NCBI GenBank assembly: GCA_011947345.1
Contig: JAAVTG010000661.1
Location: 1 to 58,351, forward strand
Source of the DNA: Phytophthora quininea
Taxonomy: Eukaryota; Oomycota; Peronosporomycetes; Peronosporales; Peronosporaceae
Length of the DNA stretch: 58,351 nucleotides
Direction: 5' to 3'
The notes beneath the pieces are model-generated. The model saw only the letters and a list, made by a program, of their open reading frames with translations. It was not told the DNA's origin and did no database searches. Positions 31,749 through 42,110 of the stretch are shown in pieces (within the stretch, counting starts at the first letter, position 1; the number at the start of each line of letters is the position of its first letter). A program made the translations under genes and the position numbers.

Positions 31749-32880
31749 TTACGGAGGGTGTTTATGTGCTGAGGCTGGCGGAAGTAGTCGATCACGTTGG
31801 GCGGCGTGCAGTCAAAATAATTGCTGATTTGGTTTCCATTGCGCATGCAAGTCAAGGCATTAGTCAATAGCACTGCAACGCGAACCATTCGGCCAACCGG
31901 GGTCAGTAGAATCTTGTGCTTCTTGTTCCAATCGAGGAACGCCCACTTCTGCTTAATTATTGAGAACAACCACTCCACCGATGCTCTGCTTTTGCTCATG
32001 ATTTCGTTGAACCTCTTCTCAGCACTCCTCACATGAGCATCCATGTAAGGGCTGCAAAGCAAGTCATCGATGCCGTAGGCTGGATCTCCATAGATCAAAA
32101 TGCCACGTTCCTTCAGCACGGGGTGGCTAGACAAATATGGCATCAACATGCTTTTAGTGAGCATGGTCACGTCATGTAATCGGCCTTCGATCGCTCCAAA
32201 AGTGATATACACAGTCCTTCGATCACAACTACCGTTAGCAGATAGCAAATAGTTAAGTCTTCAAGCCGCACGCACCGTCGGGGGCACAGACGCCCTGATA
32301 GTTCAGCCAGTGCCGCCGATTGTGGCCACTATAGCACACCTTCTGTAGGTTTTCCCGGTCTCCGACTGGGACGCTATCGAGAGCATTCTGCATCGCACGA
32401 ATCCTCCTATTTCGTTTTCCCGGCCGGCAAATAAACGCTTTGGTACCGTCAATAAACATAGAGACTCGATCGACGACTCTGTTTGTCTTGTTAGTGACGG
32501 CTTGTACGTAAGTGTCGTGGTTTTCGGCGCAGATGCGGTCATTGAAGAAAAGAGTGTCTTGCCACTCCTCATCTAAAAAGCAGTCTACGAAACGACACAG
32601 AGTACGATTAGAAAAGCAGTAGCTAGTGTAATTGAAGATACCTACACAAGTCCGTGATGATTCGACTGCACGAGCAGTCTGAGCGGCCGAACTGCTTTCG
32701 GATACGCGACAGCTTCCCAGGATAGGAAAGTCGGTAGCACAGCATTGCTAGGGCTTCCACGCCGAGTACTCGATCACCAGCATTTGTGATGACTACGTGG
32801 GGATGTTCATTAGCAAGACGAGCTGCTTCAACTCTGGGCACGTGAACCTGTAATCTTCGAGAGCATTTGCGTCTGAGCAC
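31745..32880 (-). pseudogene. Harbinger DDE transposase, frame-broken
   Basis: Catalyses cut-and-paste transposition. Motifs in order on the minus strand: FIDGTKAFICRP (first Asp, about 32,455), CYSGHNRRHWLNYQGVCAPDG (about 32,330-32,275), YITFGAIEGRLHD, YGDPAYGIDDLL (second Asp, about 32,090), then SRASVEWLFSIIKQKWAFLDW (Glu, about 31,970). Upstream fragment 32,880-32,623 has VITNAGDRVLGVEALAMLCYRLSYPG. Frames change at about 32,600, 32,500 and 32,250, and no single start can be chosen. The DDE residues are all present. Confidence 0.8.
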
Positions 32881-33166
32881 ACGTCTGGGTCGAACCCACC
32901 GCCTGGTATCAGTGGTCTTTCGACGCTTGGGAAGAGCCGCAACCAGGCGTCTTCAGCGTAGTCGATCTCTGCTAGGATGAACCTCGCAAGCCGCAGGACG
33001 GGACTGGAAGCTCCCTCCTTCTCGACGAGATGCGGGGCATGACGGCGGAGCCCTCAGTGACATGATGACGGACCCCGAACAGTCGTTCCGACATCTCGAT
33101 CGGTCCGAAAGAAAACTGGCGAATGCTGATTGCAAGTTGTTGGATAGCACAGTTGTACTAAACGTT

Positions 33167-33186
33167 CCAGCAAACCGATTCCAACA
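33167..33186 (+). repeat. 20 bp direct repeat right of Harbinger genes
   Basis: CCAGCAAACCGATTCCAACA, identical to 30,500-30,519. From here to 33,736 nothing coding was recognised. Confidence 0.6.
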
Positions 33187-33736
33187 TCGCGCTCGAAAGG
33201 TCTCTATTGTGTATATCGTTTATTGGGATGATTCAACAGCGTCTCCATGTAAGTACCCAGTATTTCTTGCTTCCTGAAAGTACCTGAGTTCAGTCGTGAC
33301 ACCATTGTTGTGTGCATTTTGATTGTTGATTTTGAGATTGAAGTATTTCTATAGCACTCGGGTCAAATTTGATACTATCACGACATTATCGGCCTCTTCA
33401 TCTAGAATATAGTGGGAGTCATTTTTGTTTTGGTCAGCTTGTTCCTAATATATGGATCAGTAAACCCACCTCAAATGGCGTGTGGAGGTTGTAAAGACAC
33501 TTTGTCAATATCAACCGTGCCACATTCTCGATTCATCAACATCGTTTTCACCTTTCCTTGGGTTAGATCCGTGCTTTCCGCAACACCCTAGAGTAAGGAA
33601 TTTGCTGTGCTCACACCATCAGGATTAGCGAAGATTTAAATCCAGATCTAGTGCTACTTTTTTCTTTGCATCCAAGCATCCGTACTCTAAATTAGCTTGG
33701 CGTCGCTCCGCAAACTTTCAGATGTCATTTTTCCTA

Positions 33737-33976
33737 CTAGTCATGGTGCTGTGCAGGACGCTCATAGTCGATACCAAACGGTGTGAGTCCTGTAGCGGTA
33801 CTTATAGGCGTCATATGAGCAAACGTGATCGTATCCAAAAGGCTAGTCCAGTCAGACTCATGCAGATTCGCCAAACAGCGTACTGGGTTCTTGACGACCT
33901 GGTTCTGGCGTTCCACTTGGCTATCGGTACTGTGGAACTTTGTTGCGAGGACGATAGAGAGGAATCTCCGAGACAA
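33737..33976 (-). pseudogene. Gypsy integrase fragment
   Basis: 80 residues matching the end of a Ty3/Gypsy integrase core: FHSTDSQVERQNQVVK (the Glu region; usually ADGQTERVN), then WTSLLDTITFAHMTPISTATG and TPFGIDYERPAQH. Orientation is opposite to the RT remains at 34,290-34,900, so either two elements or an inversion is involved. Confidence 0.75.
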
Positions 33977-34139
33977 TGTCTTTAGCCATAACAGATATCA
34001 TTTCTAAGCAAACAAAAGTTTTTATTTTCAAAATGTAGAGTTTTTGCAAAACTAATCGTTTTTTGGGACTGGTAAAAATGAGGAGCAGAACGCTGGTGCA
34101 TGCAATGTAGACAAACCTGCCGACCGTAACGGCGAGCTT

Positions 34140-35330
34140 TACAGGAAGCTCGAGTCTCCGGCACCTTCCATCAGTAGACGTAATGGAGGCTGAGATCAAG
34201 CAATATCTGGAACTGGGTATCATCCAGCCGTCTTCGAATTCGTTGCCAAGCGTAGTGTTGATGATGCATGAGCCAGATGGCGGAAGTTATTTTTGCGTGA
34301 ACTACTGAGATTAAACGCAGTGACGATTAAGGGTTGCTATCCGATGTCGTTAATTAACGACATTTTGGACGTGCTAGTGAACGCCAAGTTGTTTTCAACA
34401 ATGGATATCTCGTCGGGCTACTGGAATGTCCAGATGGCCAAAGGGGCATCCCAAAGACAGCGTTCACGTGTAAATACGGTCTGTACGAGTGGTTGGTTAT
34501 GTCATTTGGGCTGTGTAAAGCGATTCCTGCGTTTGAACGTCTAATGGAGAACGTATTCGTGGACTTGAAGTGGCAGACCTGTCTGGTCTATCTGGACGGC
34601 TGCATCAATTTTAGCAACGACTTCGCTATTCACTTAGTACGGTTGCGCTAAGTTTTGGAACGGTTTAGCCATGTTTAAGATAAAGATGATAAGGTGCCAC
34701 TGGGACAGAGGATCGAGTTGCGTTCTTGGGTCATATCATGACGCTGACATGCATACTGCCGAACCCGAGACGGTAAAGGCCGTGATGCACGCTGAAAGAA
34801 CTCACGACTTGCACACTGTATGTGCTTTCCTTGGCTTAACTAGCTACTTCAGGAGGTACATTCCGGGCTACGTGCGATTTCGGCACCGTTGGAATGTCTA
34901 AAGTTGAAGGACGGTCCTTTTGTGTAGAATGATGATTGTGAACGTGCCTTCCAACAGCTACATCGAATGTTATGGGACCACTCATACTAATCTATTTGAA
35001 CTTTAAAGAACAGTTTAAGTTAGCCGTTGATTCATCTCGAATTGCAGTTGAAGCATGCCTGATGCAAGCAGTGCACGGCCGGGACCGTGTGGCCTAGCGA
35101 GGAAGCTGCTCACGGGGTCGCAGAAGGACTGGGTCAATAAACACGACGGTATCGCGGAGATTAAGTGTTAGGGAATAGTGTGAGCGACTCGGAAGTTCCG
35201 TTGCTACTTTGATCGGCGGGAACTTGACTTGTATACTGATCACAACGCCCTCACCTGGGTATTTAATTAGACCAACAGGACGGCGAACGCCAAGTTGGCC
35301 AGATGGCTATAAAATCGCCTTAGCTGCGTT
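34140..35330 (+). pseudogene. Decayed Gypsy RT-RNase H remains
   Basis: RT words appear in several frames: RLNAVTIKGCYPMSLINDILD (34,309-34,370) then KLFSTMDISSGYWNVQMAK (34,388-34,443, catalytic Asp kept), and VYLDGCINFS at about 34,587 where YxDD is expected (second Asp lost). AFLGLTSYFRRYIPGY follows at about 34,825-34,870, and RNase H-like LAVDSSRIAVEACLMQA at about 35,020-35,070. Many stops. An old, dead copy, much more decayed than B or C. Confidence 0.75.
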
Positions 35331-36240
35331 TAAAGATTTTCCATAAATGTGGTGTAGTGATTATTCGATTCGGTGCCCATACTGAAACGAAGTCAAGTCG
35401 GTGATGAGTCTTAAGCTATACGAGGACAGAAGTCCTACCCTAGGCCGAAACCAAGCTATACTACGCTAAACAGTCCTATTCTACGCTCTAGCGAGGGTTC
35501 GCAACTCCAGTGGATGACGGCGGTTCGAGTCTTGCAGAGGGTCGCCGAGATCCAAAACGAACCTTGGTTCACTGCATATTTGCATAGGGCATACTGAAAG
35601 ACATAGGAAACGATAAGGCCGAAAGGCCACACTGAACAGAACAGTATTTTCCACCGACTACCCAAGCCGCACAAGCTCCTGGACTTCCAGAGGTAAGACT
35701 TATGTGTGTGTGTGTGTCTGGATTATTCTAGTTCGGCGAACGCGGTGAGTAGTGTGTGCGAGCGTTCGTTGGCAAGGGCAAGGAGTGTGTGTTGCCCGAA
35801 AGGGATTGATTTGCGGCGCGTGCTAAGCCGCTACATTGCCAAGGAGAGCCTATTTGCCTCCGCCCAACCCCTGTCAGTCGTGGCTCTGCTGCTCCGGAAG
35901 CGCTTTCCCCAGGCGTGGCTTCCTCTCTTTAGAGGAACCCCGGAGTTTGAGTGAGTGTATTATTTGTTTAGCGTCCTAGCCAAAGCTCGGGGCTAGTGGC
36001 GCTGTTTGGTTGGCCGAAACATCGCAGGAGAGTGCGTTTGACTGGGTCTGGGTGAGTCGAGTTGGGCGTCCTTCAGGCGAAGCCTCAACTCTCGTCGGAC
36101 CTTCGCAAGAGGGCGAGACGTGTGTTTTGGGCAGGGGCTACTATATTAAGGGTACGTTGCCATGTGGAGTAATTCCTACACCACATGTCGATCAGAGATA
36201 AGTAGAGGTAGCTAAGGGTAGCGGCTTGTGCTGCTGGCCC
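35331..36240. other. LTR-like or intervening sequence with short GT repeat
   Basis: Separates the RT remains from the linker fragment at 36,245. It holds a short (GT)n run at 35,703-35,718 and a TATA-like CTACTATATTAAGGG at 36,138-36,152. No protein motif was found. A small LTR or an insertion in the decayed Gypsy would explain it, but no matching copy is in the window. Confidence 0.35.
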
Positions 36241-36244
36241 AGCA

Positions 36245-36553
36245 GTGCCGGGAAGATCTCAATCTCACTCTCTTTTGCGTACAAGTGCTAAAGTCATTCT
36301 AACAAAAGATGAAGATGGAGATCTTTCTGCCTTGCCAACGGTTGATGAGTATAATAAGAAGTTCTGTGTAGAGCAGGAAGAAACTCCATGGATCGTCGAT
36401 CTGAAAGCTTTCCTCACTAATGGTGCATTGGCTATGGATCAGCACTTATGGGTGAAGGCGATCAAGATGGCTCCCAACTTCGAGGTCAAGAATGACGTAC
36501 TGATGAGACTGCAGCTAACATTCCGCAGCTCCCGAAGACTGGTCGAGCGGTAA
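36245..36553 (+). pseudogene. Gypsy RNase H-integrase linker fragment
   Basis: About 100 open codons reading VILTKDEDGDLSALPTVDEY, then PWIVDLKAFLTNGALAMDQ and VKNDVLMRLQL. The pattern of a short acidic helix followed by a NDVLMR-type box just before the integrase zinc finger is usual in oomycete Gypsy pol. Same strand as the RT remains upstream, so probably the same dead element. Confidence 0.55.
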
Positions 36554-36793
36554 CTTCTCAAAGCGCAGGACAAGCACGAGAAACATTTAGGCAAGCAAAT
36601 TCAAGTTCGTTTCAGCGAGAGCGACGCCGTCTGGGTATAACAGTACTTTAAAACAAAAACAATGGAAAAGAGAACACGGAAATTGACGTTCTCGTGGCAA
36701 TGTGATTTTTATATGTTACGTATGTGCAAGCTACTTTGGAGTGCGTACATTTTGTATTTGTCTCAGTCAACATGAAAAACCGTGAAGAACGGT
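36554..36793. other. No recognisable feature
   Basis: Short AT-rich spacer; only stops in all frames after the fragment above. Confidence 0.5.
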
Positions 36794-37600
36794 TTACAAA
36801 TCAAAAATGGGAGTGCTATTGTCATTAAACAAAGAGCGAACTACGGGCACGGTTAGCTCATTTGGGCAGCTTGTCAGCCGAATATCGGTGAGGCGAAGGA
36901 GCCTTGGACGGAGCCTTGTCGGGTGGCGTGGCAGCCGCCTCATTGCGTTCGGCGACGCCGGAGTCCTTGACTTCGGCTTGACTGTGGTTGCCTTCTTGTC
37001 CTTGGGTGCGATAGCAGTCGACTCACCTTTGTCGCCCTCAAAGTCCGAATAACCAGACTTCACGTCAATATCTAGGTCGTATAGGTGCTGGGTAGCTGGC
37101 TCGTAGCCTTCGTTGGACATTTTCTTGGCGAAGGCAACGTCCCATTTGCTCGAGAGAAGCGCCATCCTGCTTGCTGACGCGGATATTGAGTGGGCTTCGC
37201 GGGAGTCGCAAGAGTCGGCGTCTTGGCGAATGCCGGCCAACGCATGGTACGAAAAACGATTCCCAGGCATTGCGGCTGGATTCACAGCGTTGGTAACCCC
37301 CAGCATGGTCGGGATGGAGTCGTACCCGTCCAAGTCGGCTTGGTCGGGGTCGAGAGCACAGTCAATGATGGGCTGGTGATCTTCGTTGAATTTCTGGTGC
37401 AGCCACACCAAGTTGGTAACGGTCGAACCATTACCTGCCTTGGAGTAACGTCCGTCAGCGGCCAGGTTAACCACCAAGCCAGAAGACCACGTCGTAAAGC
37501 TGAGACCGCTCGAACTGGCGGAGAAACGAAAAGTATCCCGAAGGATCGAAGCAGAGACTCAGAAATTCGAACCGAGCACGAAGAGCTCCCTGCTTGACCC
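36794..37600 (-). CDS. Unrecognised protein, no clear start
   Basis: Open frame on the minus strand from about 37,570 down to 36,794 (about 255 codons) without a good ATG. It reads FRFSASSSGLSFTTWSSGL, VVNLAADGRYSKAGNG, LVWLHQKFNEDHQPIIDCAL and DQADLDGYDSIPTMLGVTNA, then a Lys/Pro/Arg-rich tail (KDKKATTVKPKSRTPASP). The composition is that of a real protein with a disordered basic tail. Its place among element fragments suggests an element gene, but no family could be assigned. Confidence 0.4.
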
Positions 37601-38331
37601 TGCTTCGTTTGCTGTTTTAGTTCTCGTCGACGAGCGGCGGATGAAGGGCCCGCTGCCAAAAACAATGACAGTAGGTCATCATGAAGCCAAAATAGGCCAA
37701 ATGAATATCAGGATAATCGGACGGGTCATATCACAAACGACGACCCTTTCACGGGAACTGGATGTCTTCTGGTGTTTTACCTCAAACCTATGCTTCGTAA
37801 TAGAGATTATCGATATTACGAAGTCACGTGTGTGGATCATACGGAGAACTTGACTGGACTTGGGTCGAGCTTGGTTTTCTTGCCAGACCAATCTTTAGCT
37901 GGACTCTTGGTGGCAGAAGAACTTTCGTGGGTGGCACGCTTCGTTTTTAAATGCAGAAGTGATGTCCGTGGTCGCTTGGGGAGCTGAACTTGGTGACGAA
38001 ACGATGGTATTATCTCGGGCTGGAACGATGACAAGGTCGATTTGTTGTTTAAGCTGTTCTTTGTGTCTTCTTGGTCTCCAGCTAAGCCGTGTGATGCAAA
38101 TGTAAGAGTTATAAGCAAGTTGTGTGCGATGCCTCGCGGCACCAACACTCACATCATCTTCCTGCAACTCAGCCACCGTTCATGAGCACGCTACCCACTT
38201 GTGCTTGCTTCCCGTTGCTTCAGTAGCTAGTACTCATAGCCACGAGCTCCCCACCTCCGATTGGTCCTTAACGATGACCGTACTTGACGTCGCCCCGCCC
38301 GCTATCGGCCACGACGGGCCTCATCTCCGCC
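37601..38331. other. No recognisable gene
   Basis: Several overlapping ORFs of 60-100 codons start with GTG or TTG only. A minus reading at 38,148-37,837 has a hydrophobic start (LLITLTFASHGLAG) but no ATG and no known motif. I cannot support a gene here. Confidence 0.4.
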
Positions 38332-38706
38332 TGCGTAACGGGGTTACACGAAAGTCATAACCGTGCATTGACTTTGGAGGTTACGCGAAACTCTTAACCG
38401 TGCGTAGAGTTTCGACTCTGTAGCCATCTGGCTCTCCACCACTCATTTACATATCTCTTAGGTTAACTATGCCACATAGTTTAGTCTATACATTTACACC
38501 AAGGTCAGATAAACAATTCAATTGAGTTCTATCTGTGCAGTTAATTAGTGTTGCCCTTGTTTTAAGGGACACTGACTCTGCGAGTCCTAGTTACGGGACT
38601 GTACTTGGTTCTTGTATAGAACCGAAGGAGGGACGCCTAAAGAGACAGACTCGGGGAGTCCTACGTCTTCCTCTGTGCACGTGCACTGCTACGCAGCCCC
38701 GCTGCA
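38332..38706 (+). repeat. Element P 5' LTR
   Basis: About 375 bp. Begins TGCGTAACGGGGTTACACG and ends CAGCCCCGCTGCA, the same kind of palindromic ends as the element A LTR. The 3' partner is missing, so the boundaries rest on the end patterns and the PBS two bases downstream. Confidence 0.6.
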
Positions 38707-38708
38707 CC

Positions 38709-38725
38709 TGGTAGCACTTGTAGTC
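38709..38725 (+). other. Element P primer binding site
   Basis: TGGTAGCACTTGTAGTC, two bases after the LTR, nearly the same as in element A. Confidence 0.55.
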
Positions 38726-38763
38726 AATCCGACTCCTGAGTCGTCGACTGAACCTCTGTGAGG

Positions 38764-39775
38764 ATGGAGCAAGCAGCGTTTGAGCACTTGACTCCCAGTC
38801 AGCAGGACACGCTTAATAAGCTTGCGTCCTTGCTGGGCCCTGAGGGCATGGCGCTCCTTGCGTCGCAAGGACCTGACGCCGTGACGGCGCGCCTTGAGGC
38901 GTTCTCGAAGTACGAGAATGCTATGCTGGAGCATATCCAGCAGCGTGTTGCTGCTGCAGCGCCCCTCGGCGGGCGAAGCCGCTCTCCGTGAGCGTGAAGA
39001 CCATCTCGGGGAAGGAGGGAGAGAACTTCCTGTTGTGGACCCGAGAGGTCGAGATGGCCATGGGATCGGCCATGCTCCAACTGGAGAACCAGCGCGTGGC
39101 GCTTGCGATCTCTAATTTCGAAGGGCGAGCGAGAGAATGGGCCTTGACGTCGGGGACGTCGGTCGAAGAGGCCTTCCCGACCTGGAAGGAGCTGAAAGTG
39201 AAGCTCATACAGGTGTTCTCCCCGCCTAACCAGGCGTATCGCGTGAGTCACGCTTCCTTGCCACCCACCAGGGTAAGAAGGACTTGGTGGACTATGTCCA
39301 AGAGCTACGAACGCTCATCGCAGGCATGGATGCCGACCCTCTACCCGAGATGGTCACTGTGACCGTCTTCATGGAAGAACTCCGAGGTGAAGTGGCTCGC
39401 ACGGAAGTATTCCGCCAGGGCCCGGCCGACTTTGAGAAGGCCGCCGGTGTGGCACTGAATGCCGAGTTCAACTTTAAGTTGTCTCGAGTCGGTGCCAACA
39501 CCAGGTCTTCCGGATCAAATGATCCTGAGCCCAGGGACCTCAGCTATGCTGACGATGAAACCGAGCAGCTCAGAGCTGCTGAGCAGCGAGCAGGCATCCG
39601 GCGATGCTATATGTGCGGGAGCACCCGCCACTTGAGGTCGACATGTCCTCTGCGCAGGCAGCGCTCCGGCCAGCTCGGCCGCACCCCTGTCGAGAGCCAA
39701 ACAGGCTCGGCGCAGGAAACGCCAACTCCCAGTAGGCGCGGGGCGGCCTACTGGGGGAAGAACGGAGTTCTGTAG
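38764..39775 (+). pseudogene. Element P gag
   Basis: Structural protein of a plus-strand Gypsy. Start ATG at 38,764 gives MEQAAFEHLTPSQQDTLNKL. The frame changes near 38,985 and continues with SVKTISGKEGENFLLWTREVE and FEGRAREWALT (retrotransposon gag domain), changes again near 39,285 (VDYVQELRTLIAGMDADPLP) and ends with the zinc knuckle CYMCGSTRHLRSTC at about 39,605-39,645. TAG stop at 39,775. Two frame breaks; all domains of a normal Gypsy gag are there. Confidence 0.82.
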
Positions 39776-40179
39776 TGCCTGTGGGAAGGGAGAGGCAACA
39801 GGACTCAGCCCCGAAGAGCTCCGTGCTCTATAACACGGAACGTGTATGCAAGCCGGGCTTGCTGGTCGTCCTGGCGGACGTCAAGGGCTTCGACAAGCCG
39901 TGGGTAGTCTTGATAGACTCTGGGGTGTCTGACAACTACGCCAGACGCTCTACCGTTCAAGGTAGCCAGCGGTACGTTGAGGCTCTACGAGAGCGAAGTG
40001 GTGACACGGTCACTGTCCGTCTCGTTACGAGGGCCCGTGTCACGGTGCCGAGGGTCCCGATGGACCTTGGGATGAAGCTCTTGGACTTCGATAGCGTGGA
40101 ACGCAGTCTGGTCCTTGACCTGGATTCGAGGTACGACTTCATCCTTGGCATGGCGTGGCTGGAGCGCCACGAGCCATGA
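39775..40179 (+). CDS. Element P aspartic protease
   Basis: Retropepsin-like: VVLIDSGVSDNYARRSTV at about 39,905-39,955 has the catalytic DSG; LDSRYDFILGMAWLERHEP at 40,120-40,179 is the second box. An in-frame TGA follows HEP where the relatives have a tryptophan (element A reads HEPWIDW), so the reading is cut by a probable nonsense change (TGG to TGA) at 40,177-40,179. Confidence 0.82.
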   Translation: MPVGRERQQDSAPKSSVLYNTERVCKPGLLVVLADVKGFDKPWVVLIDSGVSDNYARRSTVQGSQRYVEALRERSGDTVTVRLVTRARVTVPRVPMDLGMKLLDFDSVERSLVLDLDSRYDFILGMAWLERHEP

Positions 40180-40200
40180 ATCGATTGGCGGTCGAAGACC

Positions 40201-41185
40201 TTGGGCGCTACGCGCATCTCTCGTAGCGGAGCTTTGGCGAGTCATGAACCCGCCTCTGCTAGGAAGCAGAAGCGCTATTGGCGCGAGCACTGGGCCGAGT
40301 CGATCATGGTGGTGGATGTTGGCGTGTCCGAGTTGGTGGACGGCACCGTGAAGGACTGTAGTCCTGTAAAGACTTTGAGGGCTGATGTTTGTGCAGCGGC
40401 ACGTACTCCGCTGAGCGGCGACGGTCGTAGACCGACTGCGTCGCTGATTGTCTCGGACACTGAGCCTTCTTTGAAGGCTGTTACATTGACTGCGGCGAGT
40501 GCCGACCGTGATCAAAGATCTCGCGGCGCTTCGCGTGGCACCCCTCGGGCGAATCCTCCTTTGAGAGGCGGCGAGAGCGTGCCTGGACGGGCCTCGGTGA
40601 GGCGTAGACGTCGGAAAGCACGGCGTGCGCTACACAAGGTGTCTATAGCGCCGCTTGCCTCTAGCGGCGCTCCGCGACCGAGCTGTGAACAGCTCTACAC
40701 TCTCGTCGACGGAGTGACGGGTGCGGTCGATGGAGGTATTCACCTCGACGACCTGCCAAGTATTGGCGAGCTCTTAGAGCTGGACGGAATGTCCGTCGCC
40801 GAGTTTGGGGCGGCGCTGAAGGACGGCGAGCTCGCCGAAGTGGTCATCATTCGACCCGAAGACGAGTTGAACTCGTCGTTTCTCGTGGATGGGTCAGTCT
40901 TGGTCGAGACCAAGAAGGCATTGAATGCGCGAAGTGGGTCAGGGATCCTAAAGGACCCGACTGACCCCTTCTATCCTTTGCTGAAGGAGTATGGAGACGT
41001 CGTCTCAAAGGAGCCACCTAGTGGCCTCCTCCTGACCGAGGGTCCGCCATGGAATTGACCTGGTTCCCGGAACGAAGTACAGCATCACACGCCAGTGACC
41101 CTTGCCGAAGGAGCAGTGTGACGTCATTGACGCTGTGGTTAAGCGCTTTCCCGGAAATGGGGCGATATGGGAGCCCAGCATACCG
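40201..41185 (+). pseudogene. Element P linker and first part of RT, truncated
   Basis: Linker of about 280 codons ending in PTDPFYPLLKEYGDVVSKEPPSG, the usual box just before RT, then IDLVPGTKYSITRQ and PLPKEQCDVIDAVV in a second frame. The reading breaks off near 41,185, where GGATC-rich sequence of element D begins. RT, RNase H, integrase and 3' LTR of P are absent from the window. Confidence 0.7.
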
Positions 41186-42110
41186 GATCCGGACTCAGAT
41201 CCCGGATCAGACATGGGTACATCGCGGGAGAAATGGATCCAAGCGTAAGAGATTCGGATCTGCAACGCAGTATGCTGGATCTAGACTCAGATCCCCGGAT
41301 CAGATATGGATACATCGTGGAAGTAATGGATCCAGGCGTGGGCAACCCAGATCTGCAACTGAGGCAACCAAGGCCGTTCCAGGCGTGGATCTGGCACACC
41401 AGAGGACCGATCAAGCGACAACAGCCAGTGGCGGTATAGAAATGGTGCAGATGATAGGTTTTGGGATGGAATCTCCATGGATCCACTCATAATTTGCTTA
41501 ATAGAGAGTCGAATTTGCCTTGTACACCACAAGTGCCCTTCTTAGCGCATAAGACTACGGGATCTACATTGGCCCAGTCCAGCTACGTCGGGATCACCGC
41601 GGATCAAGCAGCGCTCGGGTGATCTGGATAATATATTGGCCAGATCCACTCGCAGTCTAGATCCACAAGTACCAAGTGCAGATTCGAAGTCTACTGGAGT
41701 TACTACTTGGCCAGGACGACTGATCGACCCTCAACCCCCAAGATCACGCTATTGGAAGCGTCAAGTAAGGAAAAGGAAGACAACACACCCCTCAAGGGAA
41801 CCCCCACCTGGATCCAAGATCCAGACCCCAGATCAAGTAGATCCAAGCGACTACTGGTCTGGCAAATATTCAAAGACGCAGAGTGAAGATTCCCGCGCTG
41901 CTCCTGACCTCCCACGTCCTGCCAAGACGTTCAATCTTGATAGATCAAGCATCCTCGAAGCACCCGAAGAGCAGCTCCAGCCCGCCGACGGGTACACAAG
42001 ATGAGCACATTTCAGCATCCCCACGGATATCGGAGTACCCCTCCGTTAGTCAGTGTCTGGGCGCAGTGGAAGCGGATTTTGATAAATCCCGCTACACCAC
42101 AATTGTTCTC
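41186..42110 (+). repeat. Element D 5' LTR (approximate)
   Basis: Homologous to 22,434-23,009 plus 27,840-28,088, with an extra stretch of about 55 bp near 41,835-41,890. The end is placed before the PBS-like ATTGTTCTCGTGCCCGG. Left edge inferred from loss of element P sequence. Confidence 0.6.

Larger units (their letters stand above)
30500..33186. mobile_element. PIF/Harbinger DNA transposon
   Basis: Two convergent genes, a Myb/SANT-like DNA-binding protein (plus) and a DDE transposase of Harbinger type (minus), whose stop codons meet at 31,745-31,748. That two-gene convergent layout is typical of the PIF/Harbinger superfamily. The 20 bp sequence CCAGCAAACCGATTCCAACA occurs at 30,500-30,519 and 33,167-33,186 in direct orientation and brackets the genes; clear terminal inverted repeats and a 3 bp target duplication were not found, so the exact ends are open. 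Confidence 0.75.

Noticed and set aside
35480..35560. tRNA-like GGTTCGAGTC stretch
   Set aside because: Only a T-loop-like word; no acceptor or anticodon arms can be paired around it.
35703..35718. GT microsatellite
   Set aside because: Only about eight units; too short to be notable.
37837..38148. Possible secreted effector on the minus strand
   Set aside because: Hydrophobic start but only a GTG start, no ATG, no RXLR or other effector motif.
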